Shown piece after piece: positions 5,435 to 13,373 of a stretch of 19,796 bases of DNA. Position 1 is the stretch's first letter. The number at the start of each line of letters is the position of its first letter. The notes below the pieces were generated by a model. The model searched no databases. It was not told the DNA's origin and saw nothing but the letters and a program-made list of their open reading frames with translations. Source of the DNA: Promicromonosporaceae bacterium (GTDB taxonomy: Bacteria; Actinomycetota; Actinomycetes; Actinomycetales; Cellulomonadaceae); assembly GCA_009780755.1 (NCBI GenBank), contig WQZL01000021.1, positions 1 through 19,796 on the forward strand. Direction: 5' to 3'. The position numbers were made by a program, and so were the translations under genes.

Positions 5435-7632
5435 CGCATTGGGAAGGGGGGTTGAGAGGGACGAGATGGTATGTATGGTGTTGTTGCATTACCGGTAATC
5501 ACAGCCACCATGTTGAGGAATCCGGGACAGTCGGTATCGAACATGCTGGAGTGCGTGCTGATGGGGTTCAGTCCATGTGGGCCTGCGTCTAGGCGAGTTG
5601 CTGCTGGATCGTGTGCAGGACTTGGAACCCCAAAAAGTTGACGATTAGCGTTGACAAAGTCAGCATCGTCAACGATGGCATACACCTGGGCATCTCCATT
5701 ATATTCAGCTACCGATGAAATTCCAGGGCCAGGGCCAGCAGAAGCGATATGGAAGATGTTATCAACACGTAGGTAGTTGTCAATCACCTGAGAGGCTCCC
5801 ACGATTTTCCCGCCGTAAGAATGGCCTAGAAGAGTGGTTCTAGCGTCTTCATGCCTGCGAATTGAGTTGCCAAAATTAGCCAGGGTAGGTCCCATGTCTA
5901 TGGCGTATTGCTCATCCCTCGCCCGGAAAATATTTTGCGGAAATATGCCAGCGCCAAATCCAAACATTACAGTTTCACCCCCTTGCCCTGGTAGTTGGTT
6001 TGCATGATCGAATAGACTAAAAGCTCGGGCGTTAGCTCCAGTCTGCTCCCCAGCATTGTTAATGCCCGAAAAACCTGAGACACTGGTGCCAGTGCCGGGT
6101 ACAAAGATCGCAATGTTCCTAACGTGACTTGGGATGTCGCCCGTCGGCCCAAACTCTCCGTGATAGGTAATGATGTTTGATTGGCTTGGATCGAACGCGA
6201 CTACGTGTGTTCCTGACACTTGAACCCGGTCGCCATTTGCATTGAAACGGTATGTGGGGCCGTTGAGCAGGTGCTGCAACGTATCCCGCAGCGAAGTTAG
6301 CTCATGCAATTGGCTCATCACCGAAACATCCCGGGGCCGCAACTCCTGATGCGGGTTAGAAACCAGACCCCCAAGGATAGCCGGAACCCTGCTCCTCGTG
6401 TCCAGTGGAAGCTGCCCTTCAAGTCCTGCAATCTGAGCGTTGAGGTCTTGGAGATGGTTGTAGATGTTGATGTTGTTGGCACTCGCGCGATACCTAATTG
6501 GAATTCCGTCAAGATTTCCGATAATCATTGGTTCTATCGTGACCAACAATTGGCGTTGACTAGGGGTAAGGGTATCCCACAATGAGCGAACTTGTTCGCA
6601 ATCGCCCAGTCCTGCGAGAAGATTGGCAAGCTGGGGTAGCTTTAGCTCACGACTAATAGAGGCCCAGAAGTCCAGACTTAGTAGTGGCTCGAAGTTGAAG
6701 GTGCCATCCGGGCTAATGGATAAAGAAAGTGCGACGAACTGTTTACGAAGACGGTCCATGTGGTCAGCCAACCGGCGGGCATGGTTGGCGTATTGCCGGT
6801 CACGACCGGCTACCTCGTCTGCGTCTTCAGCAAAGATACGGTTACTCTTCCCGATCGCGTCGGTCAGATCAGAGACAAGGTTATCCATCCGACCCGCAGC
6901 AGTGCGCATGTTCGCGGCCTGCCCAGTCAACAAAGCTACCTGCTGAGCCACAGTCCGCCCACCAGCACCAACGGCAGTGGTAGTTGCTGGGGTGGTAGTT
7001 GAGCGCTGCAAGACTGTCACATCCCCAGTAACCCTACCCGCTCGGGCACGAAGATTCCCGGCATAGTCTTGAACCTCACGCAACTGCCTGCGCATCGCAG
7101 CCTCAGTCTCCTGCCGCACCGCCTCTGCCCGAGAATGAACCAATGCCATCGACTCACCAGCCCCACCAACACTCAACAACGCCCTCGCATAATCACCCAC
7201 CAAACGGTCAGAGTCTTGAATCATCCGCGCGTACTGCGGAATAAGCTGCCGCAACCGAGCAGTAACAAACTGCACCCCGGCAGAAGCTTGCGGGAGTTGC
7301 AGGTCTGTCTGGACGATGTTGTCACACTCACGCAACCCAGCCTGCACCCGAGGGATGATGCTTGAAACGAAGTTTCTGGTTCTCGTACGCGCACTCACAA
7401 GCGCATCCCGATCAACAACTACATGAGTTGAAACACCCACCCCCCTAGCAACACCCAACGGCCGCACCTTCGCCGCCGCCGAAGAATATGGCAACGGTAC
7501 TTGCCGGGCTGCCTGAACCCCAGGAGCAAACGTAGAAGCCCACGCAATCTCACCATGAGCATGACCCACAGCCTTCTCACATTTAGTTAAGTAACGCTGA
7601 GCAGGAGGCCCGGTATAACCCTGCAAACTCAT
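5431..7632 (-). CDS. Large protein: helical N-terminal half plus DUF1023-type alpha/beta hydrolase; putative type VII-linked effector
   Basis: A 733-residue protein (ATG 7632, six bases after GGGGG; a GTG at 7635 is possible). Residues ~1-300 are mostly helical, with a Thr-rich linker (RSTTTPATTTAVGAGG) near 210-225, and recall the long helical N-termini of LXG/WXG-type secreted proteins. From ~345 the sequence reads LWDTLTPSQRQLL, then GNLDGIPIRYRASANN (~372-387), a hallmark of the DUF1023 (alpha/beta hydrolase, Pfam Abhydrolase_8) family. FVPGTGT (510-516) is the oxyanion-side strand and GHSYGG (603-608) the nucleophile elbow with Ser605. His694 in STHSSMF and an Asp in IVDDADF (654-660) complete a likely triad. 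No signal peptide or TM. It follows an ESX-like gene and overlaps a membrane-protein gene. GC falls from the 5' to the 3' end. Substrate unknown; a lipase/esterase activity is inference. Confidence 0.85.
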   Translation of the reverse strand: MSLQGYTGPPAQRYLTKCEKAVGHAHGEIAWASTFAPGVQAARQVPLPYSSAAAKVRPLGVARGVGVSTHVVVDRDALVSARTRTRNFVSSIIPRVQAGLRECDNIVQTDLQLPQASAGVQFVTARLRQLIPQYARMIQDSDRLVGDYARALLSVGGAGESMALVHSRAEAVRQETEAAMRRQLREVQDYAGNLRARAGRVTGDVTVLQRSTTTPATTTAVGAGGRTVAQQVALLTGQAANMRTAAGRMDNLVSDLTDAIGKSNRIFAEDADEVAGRDRQYANHARRLADHMDRLRKQFVALSLSISPDGTFNFEPLLSLDFWASISRELKLPQLANLLAGLGDCEQVRSLWDTLTPSQRQLLVTIEPMIIGNLDGIPIRYRASANNINIYNHLQDLNAQIAGLEGQLPLDTRSRVPAILGGLVSNPHQELRPRDVSVMSQLHELTSLRDTLQHLLNGPTYRFNANGDRVQVSGTHVVAFDPSQSNIITYHGEFGPTGDIPSHVRNIAIFVPGTGTSVSGFSGINNAGEQTGANARAFSLFDHANQLPGQGGETVMFGFGAGIFPQNIFRARDEQYAIDMGPTLANFGNSIRRHEDARTTLLGHSYGGKIVGASQVIDNYLRVDNIFHIASAGPGPGISSVAEYNGDAQVYAIVDDADFVNANRQLFGVPSPAHDPAATRLDAGPHGLNPISTHSSMFDTDCPGFLNMVAVITGNATTPYIPSRPSQPPFPMR

Positions 7633-7634
7633 CA

Positions 7635-7937
7635 CTAACCCCCAACCACTGGAACGGAAGCACCTGCTGCTGCGGTGTCTACCTCAACAACCCGTCCCGC
7701 CGCAGCCCGCAAAAACTTAGATAACCCTTCCAGGACTTGTACTGCCGCGGTCATAGTCTCACCCGCCCCGGTATAGAACCGCTCAACCTCAACCCGCGCA
7801 GCCCCATCACCAGCAGACAACGGCTCCCGAACCAAAGAACGAAACTGAACACAAGAACCACGATCACCCGAAAGCTGACCCTCCAACACACCACACCGCG
7901 ACAACACAGACGCACTGTTACTAACAAACCCAGACAC
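7635..7937 (-). CDS. Small ESX/WXG100-like helical protein
   Basis: A 100-residue protein starting at GTG 7937, six bases after AAGGAGG (plus 7944-7950). Its TAG stop shares a base with the GTG at 7635, three bases before the hydrolase ATG, so the two are co-translated. The sequence predicts two helices with a central break (EPLSAGDGA), no cysteine-rich or TM part, and a C-terminal AAAGRVVEVDTAAA. WXG100/EspC-type partners usually carry W-x-G between helices and Y-x-x-x-D/E at the end; here WXG is absent and the tail reads V-V-E-V-D, so the signal is degenerate at the Tyr. Size, fold pattern and its place before a long helical effector are typical of type VII partner proteins. No secretion machinery gene (EccC and so on) is in the window. 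Confidence 0.7.
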   Translation of the reverse strand: MSGFVSNSASVLSRCGVLEGQLSGDRGSCVQFRSLVREPLSAGDGAARVEVERFYTGAGETMTAAVQVLEGLSKFLRAAAGRVVEVDTAAAGASVPVVGG

Positions 7938-8044
7938 GTGAAGCCTCCTTGCTCAAACGATTTCCACGTCCTGACCAGCAAACCTTACCCGACACAGCAC
8001 GACATACCGCACACGAGGGCCAAAAAGTACCATCCACCTCGCAC

Positions 8045-8062
8045 TCTGGAGCCTGTTCCAGA
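8045..8062. other. Small inverted repeat downstream of the ABC genes
   Basis: TCTGGA and TCCAGA flank a six-base centre, 24 bases past the stop of the second ABC gene and 108 bases before the ESX-like gene. It could mark the end of the ABC transcript or an operator for the next one. There is no T-run, so it is not a clear terminator. The rest of 7951-8085 shows no convincing promoter. Confidence 0.22.
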
Positions 8063-8085
8063 CTCAACAGCACAATGCGTAGCCG

Positions 8086-9876
8086 CTAGCGCGTCTGCGC
8101 CACCCAGGCGGCATGCATGCGGGCGTAGGTGCCGTTGGCGGCGGCTAGTTCGGGGTGGGCGCCGAACTCGACGATGTGACCTTCGTCTACCACCACTACC
8201 AAGTCGGATGCCTCGGCGGTGGAGAGACGGTGGGCGATGGTGATGGTGGAACGACCGGAAGTCAGCGAGTCCAGGGCACGAGCGATCCGCACCTCCGTGG
8301 CCGGGTCCACAGCCGAGGTGGCCTCATCTAGCACCAGCAGGTCGGGGGCGGCCAGATAGGCCCGCGCGATGGCGACCAGCTGCCGTTCGCCGGCGCTCAG
8401 CGCCTCGCCGCGTTGCCCCACCGGCGTGTGCACACCTTGCGGTAAATCGGCGAGCCACTCGGCCAGGCCAAGGGCGTCAAAGGCGGCCAGAACCTGCTGC
8501 TCCGTGGGATCAGCAGCGGACCGGATGCCGTATGCGGCGTTCTCTAACACGGTGCCGTCGAAGAGGAAGCCTTCCTGCGGCACCAGCACCACGCGCTCAC
8601 GCAGCGAGTCGAGCGTCAACGCACGCAGGTCATCGCCGTTGAGTTCTACCACTCCGTGGGTTGGGTCCATCAGGCGGGTAACCAGCTTGGCGATAGTGGT
8701 CTTTCCTGAGCCGGTCTCCCCCACCACGGCCACCTTTGTTTGTGCGGGTAGATGTACGTCTACGCCGTGCAGCACCTGGGGGCCATCGGGGTAGGCGAAT
8801 TTCACATCCCGCAGCGTGACCTGCGCCGGGCCGCGCGGTGAGGGGAAAGCGTCGGGAGCCTCGGCCACCTCTATGGGTGCCTCGACGATGGCCAGCACTC
8901 GCCGCCATCCGGCCACCGCGTTCTGTAGCTCGTTGAGGATTTCCGTGGCCATCTGCAACGGCCCAGAGAACAGCTGCACCAGGAACAAAAAGGCCACGAC
9001 CTGTCCGGCGGTCAGGTGCCCGCCGACCCCGAGCAGCGCGCCGATCACCACCACCAGCGCCAGCGCAGTGTTGGCCAGCAGCGTGCCGGTAGCGAAGATC
9101 GATGAGACCAGCATGTTCGCCCGCCCCTGAGAGGTGCGGGTGTCCTCAATGGCCGCCTCGATGCGTCGGCCAGTGCGTTGGGTGATGCCGTAGGCGCGCA
9201 CGGTCTCGGCGCCGACCACAGCCTCAGACATGGTGCCAAGCATCGCGCCGACCTTTTCCCGCACGCGCATGAATCGGCCAGAAACTCGTTTTTGTCCCTT
9301 GCGCAAAATCAGCCACAGCGGCACAAAGGTGGCCCAGACCACGAGCGTTAGCTGCCAGGAGAACACGGCCATGATGGTGGTGGCCACGACCATTTGCAGC
9401 GTGGCCACCAGGAGCATGATGCCGCCCCATTGTACGAACTGGGAGATGGTGTCCACATCGTTGGTGACGCGGGAGACCAGCGAACCTCTGCGCTCGGTGT
9501 TCTGCGTGAGCGTCGCTAAGTCGTGTACGTGTCTAAATGCCCGTACGCGCAGCCCAGCCAACCCGGCCTCGGTGCGGCTCACCAGGCGTACGTTAACCGT
9601 CGCCGCACACGATGCGGCCACCAGCAGGGCGGCGATGGCGATGGCGATGGTGCGCGCGACGGCCACGCCATCGGGGCCATCTGCGCCCAGGATGCCGTGA
9701 TCGATGACGTTCTGCACCGATAGCGGCACCACCACGCGTCCGCCCGCCGCGAATACGGCAAGCAGCAGCGTTAAGCCGATGCCCTGAACCATCTGTGGGC
9801 TTAGTTGTACGCCACGGCGCAGGGTGGCCCAGGCGCCAAGATCGGAGGCCGCAGCAATACCTGTCGCTTCACTCAC
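8086..9876 (-). CDS. ABC half-transporter (exporter type), subunit with the canonical catalytic residues
   Basis: A 596-residue fused permease/ATPase: six-TM exporter domain (~30-320) then an ATPase with Walker A GETGSGKTT (386-394), signature LSAGE (493-497, degenerate from LSGGQ), Walker B LLVLDE with catalytic Glu518, and H-loop His549 (IAHRLS). GTG 9876 overlaps the stop of the partner gene as GTGA. In heterodimeric exporters the site made of this Walker A/B/H set plus the partner's LSGGQ is the hydrolytic one, which fits what is seen in both genes. Substrate is unknown; multidrug, lipid or peptide export are all possible. Being behind hisF is probably incidental. Confidence 0.93.
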   Translation of the reverse strand: MSEATGIAAASDLGAWATLRRGVQLSPQMVQGIGLTLLLAVFAAGGRVVVPLSVQNVIDHGILGADGPDGVAVARTIAIAIAALLVAASCAATVNVRLVSRTEAGLAGLRVRAFRHVHDLATLTQNTERRGSLVSRVTNDVDTISQFVQWGGIMLLVATLQMVVATTIMAVFSWQLTLVVWATFVPLWLILRKGQKRVSGRFMRVREKVGAMLGTMSEAVVGAETVRAYGITQRTGRRIEAAIEDTRTSQGRANMLVSSIFATGTLLANTALALVVVIGALLGVGGHLTAGQVVAFLFLVQLFSGPLQMATEILNELQNAVAGWRRVLAIVEAPIEVAEAPDAFPSPRGPAQVTLRDVKFAYPDGPQVLHGVDVHLPAQTKVAVVGETGSGKTTIAKLVTRLMDPTHGVVELNGDDLRALTLDSLRERVVLVPQEGFLFDGTVLENAAYGIRSAADPTEQQVLAAFDALGLAEWLADLPQGVHTPVGQRGEALSAGERQLVAIARAYLAAPDLLVLDEATSAVDPATEVRIARALDSLTSGRSTITIAHRLSTAEASDLVVVVDEGHIVEFGAHPELAAANGTYARMHAAWVAQTR

Positions 9877-11711
9877 GGGTGATACCCCCCCTCGGCAGCC
9901 TTAGCCTTCTCCCGGCGAGCAGACTCGTTTTCATAGGCCGTCGCAATTTCTCGGTAACCGGGATCGCGAGCCAACAGCTCGGTATGCGTGCCGATGTCAA
10001 TCACCCGTCCCTTGTCGATGTGTACTACGACATCGGCCATCGCCACCGATGACATGCGGTAAGCGACCATCACCACGGTGGTGGGCACCTCGGAGAATCC
10101 GGCGAGAATCTGCTGCTCGACGCGGGGGTCAACGGCGGAGGTGGCATCGTCGAGTACCAGGAGGCGCGGGGTACGGATCAGCGCTCGGGCGATTGCTAGG
10201 CGTTGGCGCTGCCCCCCGGAAAGGTTCGAGCCGCGTTCACCGAGCGGCGCGCTTAGGCCCTCGGGCAGCGAGTTGATGACGTGATCGACCCGCGCCAGGC
10301 GCAGCGCATCCCACACATCCTCATCGGTGTATGGCCCCTCCCCGTCTGCGTACAGGGTGACGTTGGCTCGCACCGTATCCTCGAAGATGAATGTGGACTG
10401 GGCCACGAGCGCCACCTGGGCGGGAATCTCTCCCGCCGCGAGTAGACGAACGTCTACACCGTCGAGCGACACCTGACCGCGAGTCGTGTCCGATAGTCGA
10501 GATAGCAGCGAGACCAGAGTGGTTTTGCCCGAGCCGGTGGCTCCGACAACGGCCACGGTGTCGCCAGGGTTGATGGCGAAGGTGACCTCATCTAACAGCG
10601 TGATCGCCTCGTCGTCTATGCCGGGCACGTCGAGACCTACCTGTGCAAAGGCGACAGCCAGGCCGTGGTTGGCGACGGGTAGCCCCTGGTTGCCTGGCAC
10701 GAGTTCGGCCGGGTTGTCGATGACATCTGCGATGCGTTCGTACCCCACCAACGAGCGGGGCAGGTCGCCCAACACCCAGCCGAAAGAGCGGACGGGGACG
10801 GACATGACGGTGAGCAGGTATCCGGCGGTGACCACGTTTCCGGCGTCGATGTATCCTCCGGCCACCCGCCAGGCGCCGACCGCGAGTACGGTGAGGGTGC
10901 CCAGATGCGGCAGGATATCGATGATTGGGTCGAAGATGGCTCGTACCCGCCCGACGCGGGTGTTGGCGGCGCGCAGTTCTTGGGTTTTGGCCGCGAAACG
11001 CTGCTCCTCGCGATCTGCGGTACCCAGCGACTTGACCAGCAGCGCGGCCTCAAAAGATTCGTGAGCCACATCGGAGACGGTTGCGCGCAGCTTCTGCGCC
11101 CGCACCACGGCCGGGGTCATCTTGGAGACAAACACCATGTTCACGACGATCATCAACGGGATGAGTATCAGCGCGGCGAGGGCCAACCACGGGTCTGTGA
11201 GGATCAGCATCACCGAGGCGATGGTGAGCATCACCACGACGCCGAGGGCAAAGGGCCACGGGTTGAATACATTCGTTGCGGCATCCACATCGGAGGAGGC
11301 GTGGGCCAGCAGCTCGCCCGCCGGATGTGAGCGGTGCCAGGAAAGCGGAAGCCGCAGGTAAGCAGCCGAGAGGCGACGGCGGTGGATGGCTCCAACGTTC
11401 ACGGTACCCCAGCCCGCACCGACTCTCCGGCCCCAAACCCCGGCGGCGAGCAGCACCGCGGCGGCAAATAGCACCACACCGGCCAGCCAAATGCGTCCTT
11501 GGGCGTAATCGTCACCACCGATGGCCGGAACCACCACGGAGTTGGTGGCCCAACCCACTGCCGCCGAGACAGCAACGGTGGCGGCGCCAAATAGGGCGGA
11601 GGCGGTGATCGCGATCACGTATATGCGCGGGGTACTCTTCATGCCGCGCCAAATCAATTGCCCGCTTTGTCTAACTCGCGAGCCAGATAGGCCGATGGTC
11701 AGGTCATTCAA
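9873..11711 (-). CDS. ABC half-transporter (exporter type), subunit with degenerate ATP site
   Basis: A 612-residue permease/ATPase. The TM domain spans ~28-320; Walker A is GATGSGKTT (390-398), signature LSGGQ (497-501, canonical), Walker B LLVLDD with Asp522 in place of the catalytic Glu, and the H-loop His is Tyr551 (VAYRMSS). These changes are as expected for the non-hydrolytic site of a heterodimer, partnered with the gene at 8086. The annotated TTG 11711 lies three bases after the hisF stop and has only a distant GAGG; ATG 11642 (MKSTPRIYV) is an alternative start that would shorten the product by 23 residues. The gene is co-directional with and probably co-transcribed with hisF. Confidence 0.92.
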   Translation of the reverse strand: MNDLTIGLSGSRVRQSGQLIWRGMKSTPRIYVIAITASALFGAATVAVSAAVGWATNSVVVPAIGGDDYAQGRIWLAGVVLFAAAVLLAAGVWGRRVGAGWGTVNVGAIHRRRLSAAYLRLPLSWHRSHPAGELLAHASSDVDAATNVFNPWPFALGVVVMLTIASVMLILTDPWLALAALILIPLMIVVNMVFVSKMTPAVVRAQKLRATVSDVAHESFEAALLVKSLGTADREEQRFAAKTQELRAANTRVGRVRAIFDPIIDILPHLGTLTVLAVGAWRVAGGYIDAGNVVTAGYLLTVMSVPVRSFGWVLGDLPRSLVGYERIADVIDNPAELVPGNQGLPVANHGLAVAFAQVGLDVPGIDDEAITLLDEVTFAINPGDTVAVVGATGSGKTTLVSLLSRLSDTTRGQVSLDGVDVRLLAAGEIPAQVALVAQSTFIFEDTVRANVTLYADGEGPYTDEDVWDALRLARVDHVINSLPEGLSAPLGERGSNLSGGQRQRLAIARALIRTPRLLVLDDATSAVDPRVEQQILAGFSEVPTTVVMVAYRMSSVAMADVVVHIDKGRVIDIGTHTELLARDPGYREIATAYENESARREKAKAAEGGYHP

Positions 11712-11714
11712 GGC

Positions 11715-12482
11715 TCAGCGCACCTCAAATCCGGCGTCTCGTAGGGCTTCCTTGACCTGGCGGATAGTGAGTTCTTGGAAGTGGAAGACGCTGGCGGCCA
11801 GCACCGCGTTGGCCCCGGCCTGGGCGCCGGAAACAAAGTGAGCTAACGTCCCGGCGCCACCCGAGGCCACTAGCGGCACCTCAACTCGCTCCCGCACCGC
11901 GCACAACAGGTCAAGGTCGAAGCCATCCTTGGTGCCATCCGCGTCCATCGAGGTCAGCAGAATTTCACCGGCTCCTGCCGCCGCTCCCTGCGCGGCCCAC
12001 TCCACGGCATCAAGGCCCGTGCCGCGCTGTCCGCCATGACTTGTCACCTCATACCCGGAGGCGATGGCCCCATCTACGGCCCGGCGGGCATCGACGGCCA
12101 GCACGAGGATTTGCGAGCCGAACCGCTCGGCGATTCGACCCAAGAGAGTCGGGTCGGCGATGGCCGCCGAGTTGACGCCCACCCGTGCCGCCCCCGCCCA
12201 TAGCAGCCGATCCACATCCTCAACCGAGCGCACCCCACCACCTACGGTGAGCGGGATGGCAAGCTGCTCGGTGATGCGCCGCACCGTATCAATGGTGGTC
12301 TGGCGACCCTCGGTGGTGGCGGAGATGTCCAGGAGGGTCAGCTCGTCGGCACCCTCGGCTTGGTAATGCAGCGCAAGTTCAAGCGGGTCACCGGCGTCAC
12401 GCAGATCCACAAAGTTGACGCCCTTAACCACACGACCGGCGTTGACATCAAGACAGGGGACTATCCGAATCGTTTCGACCAT
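11715..12482 (-). CDS. hisF: Imidazole glycerol phosphate synthase cyclase subunit HisF
   Basis: A 255-residue (beta-alpha)8 barrel that uses ammonia from HisH to turn PRFAR into imidazole-glycerol phosphate and AICAR. Catalytic aspartates are Asp12 (PCLDV) and Asp131 (VLAVDARR); further family motifs are VVKGVNF, LTVGGGVRS and LTSMDADGTKDG. ATG 12480-12482 is close to the divergent prcB start, leaving a short shared control region. It is apart from hisB/priA and on the opposite strand, and heads the unit containing the ABC genes. Its partner gene hisH is not seen in the window. Confidence 0.96.
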   Translation of the reverse strand: MVETIRIVPCLDVNAGRVVKGVNFVDLRDAGDPLELALHYQAEGADELTLLDISATTEGRQTTIDTVRRITEQLAIPLTVGGGVRSVEDVDRLLWAGAARVGVNSAAIADPTLLGRIAERFGSQILVLAVDARRAVDGAIASGYEVTSHGGQRGTGLDAVEWAAQGAAAGAGEILLTSMDADGTKDGFDLDLLCAVRERVEVPLVASGGAGTLAHFVSGAQAGANAVLAASVFHFQELTIRQVKEALRDAGFEVR

Positions 12483-12548
12483 AGGTCTACCGTAGTCGAG
12501 ATGGCGACCACTTCCGCCCTTGGCGGCGCACCGCGTAAGGTTTACGCC

Positions 12549-13373
12549 ATGATTTGTGATGCTGGACGGCTCGCGGACGCATATTTGCGGCCTGGGTCGT
12601 CATCCTTCCTTGATTTTCTTAGCGACCACTCCCCCGAGCTGCTCCCCGGCGCGGGCGGCAACCTAGCCCAGCCGACGTCCGAGACGCTCTCACCCCACGC
12701 CACCACCATTGTTGCCCTCGCCTTCGATGGCGGCGTGGTCATGGCAGGTGACCGGCGAGCAACATCTGGTCACATGATCGCCAGCCGCGATATTGAGAAG
12801 GTGTTTGCCGCCGACGACTACTGCGCCATTGGTATCTCCGGCTCGGCTGGAATGGGCGTCGAGCTTGCCAAGCTGTTCACGTTGGAGTTGGAACACTACG
12901 AGAAGATCGAAGGCTCCCCGCTGTCGCTGGACGGCAAGGCGAACCGGCTCGCCACCCTGCTGCGCTCCCACCTGCCACTGGCCTTGCAGGGCTTCGTGGT
13001 GGTGCCAATGTTGGCAGGCTTCGACTTGAGCCGGGGCGTTGGACGCATCTTCAGCTACGACCCCACCGGCGGGCGCTATGAGGAACACGAGCATCACGGC
13101 ACCGGTTCTGGTTCGGTTTTCGCCCGCGGCGCGCTTAAGAAGCTGTGGCGTCCAGGATTAACCGCGAGCGATGCGGTGCGCGTCGCCATCGAGTCTCTAT
13201 TCGATGCCGCCGACGACGATGCGGCCACCGGTGGTCCCGACCCGGTGCGTCGCATCTGGCCGGTGGTGGCCACCGTCACCGCCGAAGGCTACCGGCGGGT
13301 GCCCGAAGATGAGCTAGCCGAAATAGTTGAAGTGCTGGTCGCCCAGCGCCGTCAGGGAGGTCGCCAAGCATGA
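12549..13373 (+). CDS. prcB: 20S proteasome beta subunit PrcB
   Basis: A 274-residue precursor of the catalytic subunit of the actinobacterial proteasome, which degrades pupylated proteins. The propeptide (51 residues from ATG 12549) contains SSFLDFLSDHSPELLP, close to the mycobacterial propeptide as I recall it, and is cleaved before the N-terminal nucleophile in TTIVALAF. GVVMAGDRRAT, GISGSAGMGVELAK, ELEHYEKIEG, GSGSVFA and YDAADDD-like FDAADDDAATGGPD are family hallmarks. I chose ATG 12549 because AAGG lies eight bases upstream; ATG 12501 would add 16 residues and has no good site. The residue before the cleavage point is Ala rather than the Gly I recall for mycobacteria. It overlaps prcA by four bases. 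Confidence 0.95.
   Translation: MICDAGRLADAYLRPGSSSFLDFLSDHSPELLPGAGGNLAQPTSETLSPHATTIVALAFDGGVVMAGDRRATSGHMIASRDIEKVFAADDYCAIGISGSAGMGVELAKLFTLELEHYEKIEGSPLSLDGKANRLATLLRSHLPLALQGFVVVPMLAGFDLSRGVGRIFSYDPTGGRYEEHEHHGTGSGSVFARGALKKLWRPGLTASDAVRVAIESLFDAADDDAATGGPDPVRRIWPVVATVTAEGYRRVPEDELAEIVEVLVAQRRQGGRQA

Noticed and set aside
7737..8243. 168-codon plus-strand frame across the ESX-like gene and the ABC end
   Set aside because: It spans two genes on the opposite strand and is Arg/Pro/Thr-rich without structure.
10486..11064. 192-codon plus-strand frame over the ABC gene
   Set aside because: It is Ser/Thr/Pro-rich antisense to clear Walker and TM motifs.
12360..12548. N-terminal extension of prcB back to 12360
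   Set aside because: It would overlap hisF on the other strand, the added residues do not resemble a PrcB propeptide, and ATG 12549 has a well-spaced AAGG.
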